Source: Saprospiraceae bacterium
GTDB taxonomy: Bacteria > Bacteroidota > Bacteroidia > Chitinophagales > Saprospiraceae
Length of the DNA stretch: 58,947 bases
Direction of reading: 5' to 3'
Assembly (NCBI GenBank): GCA_020629035.1
Contig: JAHDEC010000025.1
Span: 1 to 58,947, forward strand
Shown piece after piece: positions 44,419-52,510 of the stretch (position 1 is the first letter of the stretch; each line of letters starts with the position of its first letter). A program made the translations under genes and the position numbers. The notes below the pieces were generated by a model. It had not been told where the DNA came from and ran no database searches. It worked only from the letters and a program-made list of their open reading frames with translations.

Positions 44419-45075
44419 ATGAAAAGGATACTTTTATTTAGCTTAATTTTCTTCTCAGTATGCTTAATAGCTTGTGATTTTCGACCGTGTAGAAATTGTG
44501 AAGGCGAAGAATTAGACTTGGGTCTTTACAATGACAATTTCAATCAAGAAAATTGGGAGTTCGAAAATGTTTTAGGTGAAACCATCAAATTCGAATTTGA
44601 CTCCAGTACTGCTATTGTTCCTTATATAGAATGTCAAACATCGGGATCAAATGACACCAGTTTTGTTGAATGTTTTTACCAATTAGAAAATCATTATACA
44701 TCTACAGGTTTTGGTATTCATATTTCAGAAATGATTTTAGCTAATGCCTCCCTCCATTCAAGTTTTTCAAGGGTGCATTTTCAATATAGAGAAATGGAAA
44801 GCGACACATTGTTCCAAATTTCAAACGTATTTTTTGATGGAGTCGATTCCGTCTTTGAAATAGACTATGAAGGAACAAAATACACACCAATTTCGAATTT
44901 GGAAGTGGGATCAATCAGTTATGATAATGTTTTAAAATGCGACATGGCAATGGTGGCCAACTTAGCAACTAATGAATTTAATAGTTCATCAGTATTTTTA
45001 TCATTAATAATTAAAGAGCACCAAGGATTGATTGGCTTTGAGACGCTTGACTCCATGTTGTATCTAAAAATCTGA
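44419..45075 (+). CDS. Lipoprotein of unknown function in the ECF locus
   Basis: I do not recognise this 218-residue protein. It has a lipoprotein signal ending LIAC (Cys19), a Cys-rich start (DFRPCRNCEG) and a beta-rich body. It begins 91 bases after the anti-sigma-like gene and has no copy of the ECF promoter motif, so it is probably read through from the sigma operon. Confidence 0.75.
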   Translation: MKRILLFSLIFFSVCLIACDFRPCRNCEGEELDLGLYNDNFNQENWEFENVLGETIKFEFDSSTAIVPYIECQTSGSNDTSFVECFYQLENHYTSTGFGIHISEMILANASLHSSFSRVHFQYREMESDTLFQISNVFFDGVDSVFEIDYEGTKYTPISNLEVGSISYDNVLKCDMAMVANLATNEFNSSSVFLSLIIKEHQGLIGFETLDSMLYLKI

Positions 45076-45412
45076 ATAAGCTAGAATCAATAGAAGAACT
45101 TTAAATTAGAGCTAAACTAGGAGCATATTAAACTTTAGCTTTATGGTTGTTATCTAAATTGATCTCTAAATATTGCAGTCACAGCTTCCCTAAATAAAAT
45201 CTAACATATCTAGGAATTAAGTACTATTTTTTGGACATATACAAATCCATTTAATTGATTAATAGTTCTTAAGACGTAGACTCCTGGTAGGAATTTAGTC
45301 AGATCAATCGCCGCAAAATGCTTTGTTGTTAAGTATAAAAGCTAGGCAGCTCCTTTAAAATTGTCTTCAATTTTACACTTCTTCACAAACATCCGCTAAA
45401 AAAATTAGCTAA
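45076..45412. other. Intergenic region with decayed gene
   Basis: Apart from the T9SS tail remnant at 45210-45341, no gene, RNA or repeat is recognised. The ECF promoter begins at its end. Confidence 0.5.
45210..45341 (-). pseudogene. Remnant of a type-A T9SS sorting domain
   Basis: The minus strand encodes, ending at the TAG at 45212-45210, a peptide with the typical T9SS C-terminal end: AAIDLTKFLPGVYVLRT, then NGFVYVQKIVLNS and stop. Upstream in frame is LLYLTT, consistent with the GQLLY strand of the domain, but an in-frame TAG lies at 45344-45342. No signal peptide or long ORF is present, so only the tail of a former secreted protein is left. Confidence 0.7.
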
Positions 45413-45441
45413 GGCAACCCTTCGTTTTGAGTTCCATATTA
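45413..45441 (+). promoter_or_regulatory. ECF-type promoter GGCAACCCTT-N12-CATATTA, lipoprotein copy
   Basis: GGCAACCCTT (45413-45422), 12 bases and CATATTA (45435-45441), 31 bases before the RskA-like lipoprotein gene. Both elements and the spacing are identical to the sigma-gene promoter at 42129-42157. Confidence 0.75.
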
Positions 45442-45471
45442 CAAGTGTAATTATTATTAAACAAAAAAAAT

Positions 45472-46371
45472 ATGAAGATGAATTTTAAATTAAGTGGAAT
45501 AGCAATGTTGTTTTTAGCGCTAGGATTTTTTAGCTCTTGCAACGACGATGATACAGATAATCCAACAACAGAAATGGCAAGTTTTGATCTAACTTTAGAA
45601 GGTCTTGAAGATTTAGGATCAGCTTATGCTTATGAAGGATGGATTATTGTAGATGGTAGTCCAGTAACTACAGGTATTTTTAATATTGATGCAGATGGTA
45701 ACGCTTCAGCAACCAACTTTGAAGTTGCGAAATCTGATTTGGATGCAGCAACTGCTTTTGTTTTAACCATAGAACCAAGTCCAGATAACGATCCTGCTCC
45801 AAGTGCAGTGCATATATTAGCAGGTGACATTTCAGGGAATAGTGCTGACTTAACCATCGATCATGGGGCAGCATTAGCAACAGATTTCAATAGTGTTGGT
45901 GGACATTATATCTTGGCTACACCTACCGATAATGACGAAACGAACGAAAGTAGTGGAATCTGGTTTTTGGATAACTCATCTGGAAGTGCACAAGAAGGTT
46001 TAGTATTACCAGCTTTACCCGAAGGATGGTTATATGAAGGTTGGGCAGTAATCGATGGCACACCCGTAAGTACTGGAACATTTTCAAGTGCTTCAGGAGC
46101 AGATAGTTTCTCAGGATTTAGTGGTTCGAATGATGGACCTCCATATCCAGGCGAAGACTTTTTACAAAATGCACCAGCTGGTTTAAGCTTCCCTGTAGAT
46201 TTATCAGGTAAAACGGCAGTAATTAGCGTAGAGCCATTTCCAGACAATAGCCCAGCACCATTTGCTTTAAAGCCATTGGTAGGAGCTATCCCAGCAAACG
46301 CACCAACTCACTCAGCGATAGAAATAGGACAAAATTTAGTATTTCCCTCAGGTAGTATTGAAAGAATCTAG
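45472..46371 (+). CDS. Lipoprotein with two RskA-like anti-sigma sensor repeats
   Basis: The 299-residue protein has a lipoprotein signal ending FSSC (Cys23) and an Asp-rich spacer. Two homologous domains follow at about 38-150 and 178-295, each with YEGW (54-57, 188-191), VDGSPVTTGIF / IDGTPVSTGTF and EPSPDNDPAP / EPFPDNSPAP. This layout (YxxWxxxxGxPVxxGxF, then a beta strand ending VTxEP...P) resembles the extracytoplasmic C-terminal domain of RskA, a regulator of SigK. No membrane helix or sigma-binding domain is present, so it may be a free envelope ligand rather than an anti-sigma factor. The ECF promoter lies 31 bases upstream. Confidence 0.75.
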   Translation: MKMNFKLSGIAMLFLALGFFSSCNDDDTDNPTTEMASFDLTLEGLEDLGSAYAYEGWIIVDGSPVTTGIFNIDADGNASATNFEVAKSDLDAATAFVLTIEPSPDNDPAPSAVHILAGDISGNSADLTIDHGAALATDFNSVGGHYILATPTDNDETNESSGIWFLDNSSGSAQEGLVLPALPEGWLYEGWAVIDGTPVSTGTFSSASGADSFSGFSGSNDGPPYPGEDFLQNAPAGLSFPVDLSGKTAVISVEPFPDNSPAPFALKPLVGAIPANAPTHSAIEIGQNLVFPSGSIERI

Positions 46372-46461
46372 AACGCTCAGATTCATGTTTTTTCCCAGCT
46401 AAACTTTACTATTTAAATATTATTAAGGTTTATAGACACTAGATTATTAAGTTTAGCTTGT

Positions 46462-46495
46462 AAGCCACTTTTACACAGGTAAGGGTGGCTTTTTT
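46462..46495 (+). terminator. Intrinsic terminator of the RskA-like lipoprotein gene
   Basis: AAGCCACTTTTA, a short loop and TAAGGGTGGCTT pair over 12 positions (two G-U pairs), followed by a T-run. It lies about 90 bases downstream of the stop codon and on the plus strand. Confidence 0.75.
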
Positions 46496-46511
46496 CTTTT
46501 GAATAACTGGT

Positions 46512-46949
46512 TTACTTTGCAAAAAGCTGAGACAGATCTTTAAATGATTTAAACTCTAGCGCATTTCCTGAAGGATCATAAAAAAACATGGTAGCTTGTT
46601 CGCCCACTTGTCCCTCAAATCTTATGTAGGGTTCGATGATAAAGTCTACTAGGTTTTTTCTAAGTAGAGTAGCAAAATCATGAAACGATTCCCAAGGTAA
46701 AACAATGCCAAAATGGGGTATAGGTACCGCATGACCATCTACTGCATTACGGTTTACATCCCTTGTTTTTTCGCCAGTCTCGTGAATGACTAATTGGTGA
46801 CCGTGAAAATTAAAATCTACCCACTGATCACTGCTTCTGCCTTCTGTTAAACCCAAGACATCCCTATAAAAGCTTCTGCAAATACTGAGATCATGAACAG
46901 GAATAGCCAAATGAAATGGACTGAGTGTTTGTTTAGATGGATTGTTCAT
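46512..46949 (-). CDS. VOC (glyoxalase-fold) family protein
   Basis: The 145-residue protein shows the vicinal-oxygen-chelate pattern: FHLAIPVHDLSICRSFYRDVLG at the start, HFGIVLP in the middle and FFYDPSGNALEFKSF near the end. His and Glu metal ligands are in the expected places (H in FHLAI, E in LEFK). The family includes glyoxalases, dioxygenases and antibiotic-binding proteins; substrate unknown. It overlaps the preceding gene by 17 bases. Confidence 0.85.
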   Translation of the reverse strand: MNNPSKQTLSPFHLAIPVHDLSICRSFYRDVLGLTEGRSSDQWVDFNFHGHQLVIHETGEKTRDVNRNAVDGHAVPIPHFGIVLPWESFHDFATLLRKNLVDFIIEPYIRFEGQVGEQATMFFYDPSGNALEFKSFKDLSQLFAK

Positions 46950-47463
46950 AAGCTTCTTTTAGCCAAGTAATTAATTCATTGTCAAGTTCATGTTCTTCAC
47001 TGATTTTAACACGATGTGTACACATGGTCCCGAAAGGTCCAGCATTCTCCAATCGATCCCCGACCGGCTTGTCTTTAATTTTTAGGCCAAGGTCAATTCT
47101 ACTTTTTGTAGCAGGTTTGACTAAAGCGAACTGTCTTTTCCTGATAAAACTTACTGCGCTTTTTTTAGGGGTAATTGTGATGTCATCTCCGAGATCCGCA
47201 ATAATTTTTCTCAATGATGTATAAATGGGAAATAGGGATTCCTTGCCTTTATACTGATCGGTTACGAGTTGAGCTTGATCTTGAGATGCTGCGTCTGAGG
47301 CTTTAGCTTTATGAGCTACAAAATTGGCAAAACCATAGGTCAAATCATGATTTGATTTCAAGTAGTCTATGATGGCCTTGTGTTTCTCGATACCCGATTT
47401 TCGAACAATCTGTACCCAGTGATCGAGTGGCTTTCCTGTTTTTTCTAAGAGACCTTTCTCCAT
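46933..47463 (-). CDS. DUF4287/DUF5655 protein
   Basis: The 176-residue product has the DUF4287 helix bundle (LEKTGKPLDHWVQIVRKSGI, HDLTYGFANFVAHKAK, about 1-75) and a DUF5655 domain (ITPKKSAVSFIRKRQFALVKP, RIDLGLKIKDKP, about 95-170). Both are short cytoplasmic domains, often annotated as putative DNA-binding or transport-associated, with no assigned function. It is translationally coupled to the VOC gene (17-base overlap). Confidence 0.8.
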   Translation of the reverse strand: MEKGLLEKTGKPLDHWVQIVRKSGIEKHKAIIDYLKSNHDLTYGFANFVAHKAKASDAASQDQAQLVTDQYKGKESLFPIYTSLRKIIADLGDDITITPKKSAVSFIRKRQFALVKPATKSRIDLGLKIKDKPVGDRLENAGPFGTMCTHRVKISEEHELDNELITWLKEAYEQSI

Positions 47464-47532
47464 AAGTCTTCATTTGCAAAACAAGGTAAAGCGACATTGG
47501 CAAATAAACCAATGTCGCTCAGGTATAAATTA

Positions 47533-49902
47533 TTAGAAAGTGATTTTATAATTAATCACTGGATATCGTCCCAGCTGGTAAGTATTGTTAATGCTATTTG
47601 TTTCGGCATCATAACTTTGAGAAAAGATGTTTTGATTGTTAAATGCATTTTGCAAGTCCACAGACCATTCTTGAGACGCTCGTTTCATATTATGGCGAAG
47701 CGTAAGTTTAATGTCGATACGTCTGTAATCATCAAATTGTGCATCTAAGATTCGATCTCGATCAAAGACAGCCGTTCCTTGCTGCTCCGATAGCTCTAAA
47801 TCAATCGGTGTATACCTTCTACCTCCAGCGGTTGTAAGTTTTATATCTGTCGCAATAGAAAACTTATTACTAATGGTAAACTCCTTTCCGGTTAGAACGT
47901 TAGCCACATATCCATTATCAAAAGCAGTGCTTCGTTCGATCTGATCACTAGCCGTATACTTAGAATCAAAGAATGATGCGGTTGCTAGCATGTAAAATCC
48001 TTTAACAAAGGCCTTTTCTAAGGTTAACTCAACACCGTAATTTGTACCAGTTCCGCCATTAACCAAAGAATCTACCGAAGGAATCCCAAAATCAGCACCT
48101 TCATTTATAGCTGAGTACCACGAAGAATCTCGTTCGATAGGTACGTTACTTAAGCTCTGATAATAGGCTTCTGTTTTTAGGCTCCATCCTCTTGATAAGT
48201 AGAAATCCAATCCTATCATGGCTTGATCACTTCTAGTCATTTCTAAGTCTTTGTTCGTATTAAGAAAACTACCATCCGCTTGTTCAGTTTGCAATAAGTA
48301 TAACTGGAAATCCTGGAGTTTACTATGTCGACCTAGGCCGGCAGTTGCAGCAATAGACGGGCTAATCTCGTATCGGGCATTAATACGTGGTTCGACTGAG
48401 TAGGTGTTATTTAAATCGAACAGCTGGCTGAATATACCTGTGTTTATCACCCATTTATCAGAGGGTTTATATTGCCACTGAGCGTAAGCTTGGAATAGAT
48501 TCGCTGAGCCACTAAAATCTCTCAAACTTCTAAATGAACTGTCAGCCAGACGAGTACTATCCTTAAACGTAAAGCTCATCTGATTAGCATTTACACCTGC
48601 CATAAGACTGTGTTGAGTATTCCATTTGTGCTTAACATCATAAGCAAGTCTGATACGATCTTGGAACGAATCGTCACGATAGATAGGCACTTCTTCTAAG
48701 GCTAAAGTCAGGGTATCTAATTTGGTTTGCACACCTGCTCTTGAAAAAGCAAGGCTAGCTTTACCAAAGGTTTTATTCGAATAGTAGTGTTTGTTGGTCA
48801 ATGCTGTAATCCCCATATTTGACTGGTATCGTAGGTTCTGATTTCCTTGAGAAAAGAGCCCAGGGTTTTCCGGATCTAATTCTTCAGCAAGGAAATCAAT
48901 ACCAGAATTACCGGCTAAACCGATCAAGGTGAATACACCCGCTTTAGATGTAGGTACATTTACTTTAAAACTCAAATCTTGATATCTCGGTATTGCGTTT
49001 CCAGTTCCTGTTCCTTCAGCTGCACTACCTAATTTACTAACCAAGTCTACTACTGAGTATCGGTAATTTATAAGATAGCTAGCAGAACTCTTTTTACTAA
49101 ATGGTCCTTCAGCTCCGAGTTCGACACCATTAAATCCCACTTGAGCAGTAAATTCGTGTTTGTCTTTATTTCCTTTTCTTAAGGATAAGTCAAATACGCC
49201 AGAAAGGGCATTTCCATAGATAGCCGGAAAGGCTCCTGTCATAAATAGTGAATTATCAAGCAGGTTATTATTAAGCATACTTACGGGTCCACCAGTAGCT
49301 CCAAGGGCTCCAAAGTGGCTAGGGTTAGGTATATCAATTCCGTCCAATTTCCACAATAAACCAGCGGGTGAATTTCCTCGTATAACGATATCATTTCGTG
49401 AATCATCATTGGCAGAAACTCCGGCAAATCCTGCGGCCATTCTCGCAACATCATTTCTACTTCCAGCGTATCTACTCGCTACTTCAGAATCGAAACTTTG
49501 GATGCTTATCGTAGCCAATTCATCTACTTTAGCATTGGTTTCTTTGGTAGCAGTAATGGTTACTTCGTCTAGGATGACTTGCTCACTTAAAGAGAAATTT
49601 ATGATCAATTCCTTTCCCGATGTGAGGAGCATATTACTAAACTGTTGTTGCTTGTATCCTAAATAAGTACACATCAGACTGTATCTCCCCACTGGTAAAT
49701 CATTAAGTGTATAATAACCATCTACATCTGTACTTGTACCGATGGTTGCTTCTTCATTAAGCAATTGGACATTTGCACCGATAAGTGGTAAACCTGTATC
49801 AGTATCAATCACTTGGCCTTTTATATTTTGAACAATATCAGTTTGGGCAGAAAGAGCCAAACTAAATAATAGGGATAATAAGATAGTTAATGTCGTTTTC
49901 AT
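47533..49902 (-). CDS. TonB-dependent receptor
   Basis: The 789-residue receptor has a signal peptide (ends LSAQ), a carboxypeptidase-regulatory-like domain (about 25-115, IKGQVIDTDTGLPLIGANV, VGRYSLMCTYLGYK), a plug (about 125-235, ASRYAGSRNDVARMAAGFAG, RGNSPAGLLWKLDGIDIPNP) and a C-terminal beta-barrel ending in an aromatic residue (YKITF). It uses TonB energy to import an unknown ligand across the outer membrane. No SusD partner or glycan enzymes are adjacent, so it is not a typical polysaccharide locus. The LytTR regulator and its putative sites lie upstream. Confidence 0.92.
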   Translation of the reverse strand: MKTTLTILLSLLFSLALSAQTDIVQNIKGQVIDTDTGLPLIGANVQLLNEEATIGTSTDVDGYYTLNDLPVGRYSLMCTYLGYKQQQFSNMLLTSGKELIINFSLSEQVILDEVTITATKETNAKVDELATISIQSFDSEVASRYAGSRNDVARMAAGFAGVSANDDSRNDIVIRGNSPAGLLWKLDGIDIPNPSHFGALGATGGPVSMLNNNLLDNSLFMTGAFPAIYGNALSGVFDLSLRKGNKDKHEFTAQVGFNGVELGAEGPFSKKSSASYLINYRYSVVDLVSKLGSAAEGTGTGNAIPRYQDLSFKVNVPTSKAGVFTLIGLAGNSGIDFLAEELDPENPGLFSQGNQNLRYQSNMGITALTNKHYYSNKTFGKASLAFSRAGVQTKLDTLTLALEEVPIYRDDSFQDRIRLAYDVKHKWNTQHSLMAGVNANQMSFTFKDSTRLADSSFRSLRDFSGSANLFQAYAQWQYKPSDKWVINTGIFSQLFDLNNTYSVEPRINARYEISPSIAATAGLGRHSKLQDFQLYLLQTEQADGSFLNTNKDLEMTRSDQAMIGLDFYLSRGWSLKTEAYYQSLSNVPIERDSSWYSAINEGADFGIPSVDSLVNGGTGTNYGVELTLEKAFVKGFYMLATASFFDSKYTASDQIERSTAFDNGYVANVLTGKEFTISNKFSIATDIKLTTAGGRRYTPIDLELSEQQGTAVFDRDRILDAQFDDYRRIDIKLTLRHNMKRASQEWSVDLQNAFNNQNIFSQSYDAETNSINNTYQLGRYPVINYKITF

Positions 49903-49939
49903 AAAGTAATGTTTGTGTCTTTATTAATTATTGATAATT

Positions 49940-49947
49940 CAAAACTA
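49940..49947 (-). promoter_or_regulatory. -7 element (TAGTTTTG) of the TonB-receptor gene
   Basis: On the minus strand TAGTTTTG matches TAnnTTTG, 38 bases before the receptor start, placing the LytTR-like repeats directly upstream of the promoter. Confidence 0.5.
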
Positions 49948-49995
49948 GGCCCAATAAGACACATAATTTTTAAATAGTGTTAGATATCAAAGATG

Positions 49996-50055
49996 TGGGA
50001 TTAAAAGCAAAGAAATGGGTTAAAAACCAAGCTTTTGGGACGAATGACAAGAAAT
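49996..50055. promoter_or_regulatory. Three 20-bp direct repeats, putative LytTR operator
   Basis: TGGG at 49996, 50016 and 50036, each followed by 8 bases and CAA, gives TGGG-N8-CAA at exactly 20-bp intervals (minus strand: TTG-N8-CCCA). The repeats lie between a LytTR regulator gene and the receptor gene, about 50 bases upstream of the receptor's -7 element. Confidence 0.65.
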
Positions 50056-50068
50056 AAAATCCAATTTT

Positions 50069-50923
50069 CTAGGATTTATTAGCAAAATATTCTTTAATCA
50101 GGGGTACAAATTTTCTGGAAACAGGTACTTGCTCAGAAGAGTCACCCATCGATAATTTAAATCCTTGGGCGTTCCCTTTTACATCCTTTACTTTATCAAG
50201 ATTTACGATAAAAGATCGATGGCATTTGATGATATAAGCAAGGGGAATTTGCGTGTCTAATTTGGTTAGGGTAGTACGATACATTTTTTTGTCAATATCG
50301 CTCTCCGATGCATGGAATACATTTACATAATTACCATCAGCTTCTGCATATAGGAAACTTTCTGGTTTTAGGCTTAGTTGTTCGTTAGCTGCATCAGTTT
50401 TAATGAGGATGCTGTTTGTTTCTTTGGGCAGATCTGCTTGGGGAATATTTAATTGCTGAACATCTCCTACATATTTTCTAAGCTTTCTATTATGGTCAAG
50501 GAGAATCATGAATGTGGAAGGGATAATGGCTAGAGAGAAGGTAGATACCATCATTTGGATGATGTTTTTTGGGTTGAATGATGATAATCCAAGCAAGCCT
50601 GAAAAAAGGCTATTAAAGCCCGCGATCCAGCTGATCATCATGATAAAGCCAAATATTTCTTTACCTACCGTCCAGTTTTTATCAGATATTGCTTTCGGGA
50701 AAAATGAGGGTATGAAATGATTAAAAATAGCAACGGTGACAAAGCTTATTACTCCGAAGCCCCAAATTTTTAGGGTTTTATATTCAGTAACAACTTTGTC
50801 TAAATCAAAAGGCTGAAAAAAAACTAAAAATGAACCAATAAACAATCCAACTCCTAATGATACCATTAAATTTCTAATGCCAGGTTCTGGTGCCGGATAT
50901 GGTTTTTTTAGGATTTTAAACAT
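50069..50923 (-). CDS. LytTR-family regulator with membrane domain
   Basis: The 284-residue protein has four or five membrane helices in residues about 20-155 and a C-terminal LytTR DNA-binding domain (about 185-284, FLYAEADGNYVNVF, YIIKCHRSFIVNLDKV, PVSRKFVPLIKEYF). LytTR proteins bind direct repeats about 10 bp apart per site on one face of DNA. The ATG at 50923 is preferred to an ATG at 50950 because the latter abuts the -7 element at 50947-50940. No sensor kinase is adjacent; the membrane part may sense directly. Confidence 0.87.
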   Translation of the reverse strand: MFKILKKPYPAPEPGIRNLMVSLGVGLFIGSFLVFFQPFDLDKVVTEYKTLKIWGFGVISFVTVAIFNHFIPSFFPKAISDKNWTVGKEIFGFIMMISWIAGFNSLFSGLLGLSSFNPKNIIQMMVSTFSLAIIPSTFMILLDHNRKLRKYVGDVQQLNIPQADLPKETNSILIKTDAANEQLSLKPESFLYAEADGNYVNVFHASESDIDKKMYRTTLTKLDTQIPLAYIIKCHRSFIVNLDKVKDVKGNAQGFKLSMGDSSEQVPVSRKFVPLIKEYFANKS

Positions 50924-50939
50924 GGATGTTAAACTTGAC

Positions 50940-50947
50940 CAAAAATA
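50940..50947 (-). promoter_or_regulatory. -7 element (TATTTTTG) of the LytTR gene
   Basis: On the minus strand TATTTTTG matches TAnnTTTG, 17 bases before the preferred start codon. Confidence 0.45.
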
Positions 50948-50950
50948 CAT

Positions 50951-51369
50951 TAATACAGCATATTTGACGAATTAAAATCTCATTTAGAAAATATTAAGTA
51001 TTTAATTATATGAGAATATTTTATGTTACAATGCTACATAATTGTCTTTTTTATAATGTGTTTTTTACTCAATATTTGTATTCGATTACTTAATCCAAGT
51101 AATAATTCCCTTGAGCGGTAAGTGTTTGGTAGCTTTAAATGAATGCCAAATGCTTACTTTCAAGGAATCTATCTCGTTATCTCCACCTATGTTGCATTGT
51201 TAATATTGATGATGAGTTCTAGCTCTGCATTTCGCTCGGTTTGAAAACACTAAATGTTTGGTCTCCTGGCTAAACTTTGACAAGATTTGACACTCTTCTG
51301 GTCAAGCATAAATTATCCGTCTAATTGATTTATATTGTATCAATACTTGATTTAAAATTGACAATAATT
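50951..51369. other. Intergenic region with a long imperfect hairpin
   Basis: No gene is seen in this 419-base stretch. It contains the hairpin listed at 51106-51167 and no other recognisable signal. Confidence 0.55.
51106..51167 (+). ncRNA. Candidate structured RNA or hairpin element
   Basis: The left arm (51106-51129) and right arm (51146-51167) can pair: an 11-bp upper stem (TAAGTGTTTGG with CCAAATGCTTA, two G-U pairs), an internal loop and a lower 7-bp stem (TTCCTTG with CAAGGAA, one bulged C), closing a 16-base loop. The G-U pairs favour a plus-strand RNA. No known RNA family is recognised. Confidence 0.3.
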
Positions 51370-51795
51370 ATGGATACAAATCGAAATAGAAGCATTGCGA
51401 TGCTGACCATTCGAGTCATTTTGGGATTGATTTTTATGATGCAAGGTTTTGGGAAAGTATTTAGTTGGGGAGTAGAGAATTTGTATAAAATGGATTTTTT
51501 CCATGGAACCTATAAAGATTTATTGCCTGACTTTATCATTTATGGAACTGCGTACTATACTTCATTTGTAGAATTAATAGCTGGTTTTTTGCTGGTTATA
51601 GGTTTAAAACGAGATTGGGCGCTATATGCTTTAGCATCTGTGTTAGTGATTGTGTCCTTTGGACATGGACTAGCTGAACCGATTTGGGATTTGAGTCATG
51701 TGATGTTTCGTTTTGTGCTGTTAGTGGCTTTGTTGTTGTTGCCTGCCACTTGGGATACGATTAGAATGGACTCCTTGATTAATCGGAAAGTTTAA
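51370..51795 (+). CDS. DoxX family membrane protein
   Basis: The 141-residue product has four membrane helices and the DoxX start TIRVILGLIFMMQGFGKVF, with LVIGLKRDWALYALA and a final helix VLLVALLLLPATW. DoxX proteins are small quinone- or redox-linked membrane proteins; role unknown here. The ATG at 51370 gives MDTNRNR, which is better than a 15-residue upstream extension. A Crp-like regulator gene follows after 67 bases. Confidence 0.85.
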   Translation: MDTNRNRSIAMLTIRVILGLIFMMQGFGKVFSWGVENLYKMDFFHGTYKDLLPDFIIYGTAYYTSFVELIAGFLLVIGLKRDWALYALASVLVIVSFGHGLAEPIWDLSHVMFRFVLLVALLLLPATWDTIRMDSLINRKV

Positions 51796-51862
51796 GGACA
51801 AACTCAGCATTGGGATTGTCGAGCTAGGATATTTTAATCTAAATTTGTTGTAGGAAAAGATT

Positions 51863-52435
51863 ATGGAAAAGCCGGATATAATAGCCTTACTTTCTAAGCA
51901 CATCAGAATTTCTGATGAGATGGCTACATTAATCACAGAGTATAGCCAAATTAAGAGCCTACCAAGGGAGACTACTATTTTACGTGAAGGACAGCGAGCA
52001 ACAGAGTGTTTTTTTATTCTTCAAGGTTGCATGAAGAAATACTACCTACAGGATGGAGAAGATAAAATCACAAAATTTTACACTGAAGGAGAAGTTATCA
52101 CACCTGCTAGTTATACCAATCAAGAACCGTCCAAGTACTATATTTCTACTATAGAAGAAACCATCGTTTCTTTTGGAGACCCCAATTCTGAAAATGAAAT
52201 TTATAAAACCCACCCAAAATTAGAGTCACTCACTAGAAAACTGGGAGAGATTTTTATGGTTAAAACCAATAATGAATTTGATAATTGGGTGAGCCACAAC
52301 CCCGAAGATCGCTACTTGAATTTAGTAAAAAATCGTCCTGACTTAATCCAACGCATTCCACAATACGATATAGCCAATTACCTAGGAATAAGACCAGAAT
52401 CACTGAGTCGAATTAGAAAAAGATTAGCAAAATAA
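51863..52435 (+). CDS. Crp/Fnr family transcriptional regulator
   Basis: The 190-residue protein has a cyclic-nucleotide-binding-like barrel (about 20-110, LPRETTILREGQRATECFFILQG, EGEVITPASYTNQEPS) and a C-terminal winged helix (about 145-190, DRYLNLVKNRPDLIQRIPQYDIANYLGIRPESLSRIRKRL). The ligand is unknown. Such Crp-like proteins are common beside DoxX or OMP genes in Bacteroidota and may control them. Confidence 0.9.
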   Translation: MEKPDIIALLSKHIRISDEMATLITEYSQIKSLPRETTILREGQRATECFFILQGCMKKYYLQDGEDKITKFYTEGEVITPASYTNQEPSKYYISTIEETIVSFGDPNSENEIYKTHPKLESLTRKLGEIFMVKTNNEFDNWVSHNPEDRYLNLVKNRPDLIQRIPQYDIANYLGIRPESLSRIRKRLAK

Positions 52436-52510
52436 TACCATAATTTACTTCTTAACTTAAGTCAATGAGAATGAAAAACTCATGGTCTAATTTCGTATCA
52501 AATAACAGAT

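Noticed and set aside
47533-49902. A SusC/SusD polysaccharide utilisation locus
   Set aside because: No SusD lipoprotein, glycoside hydrolase or sulfatase lies on either side of the receptor gene.
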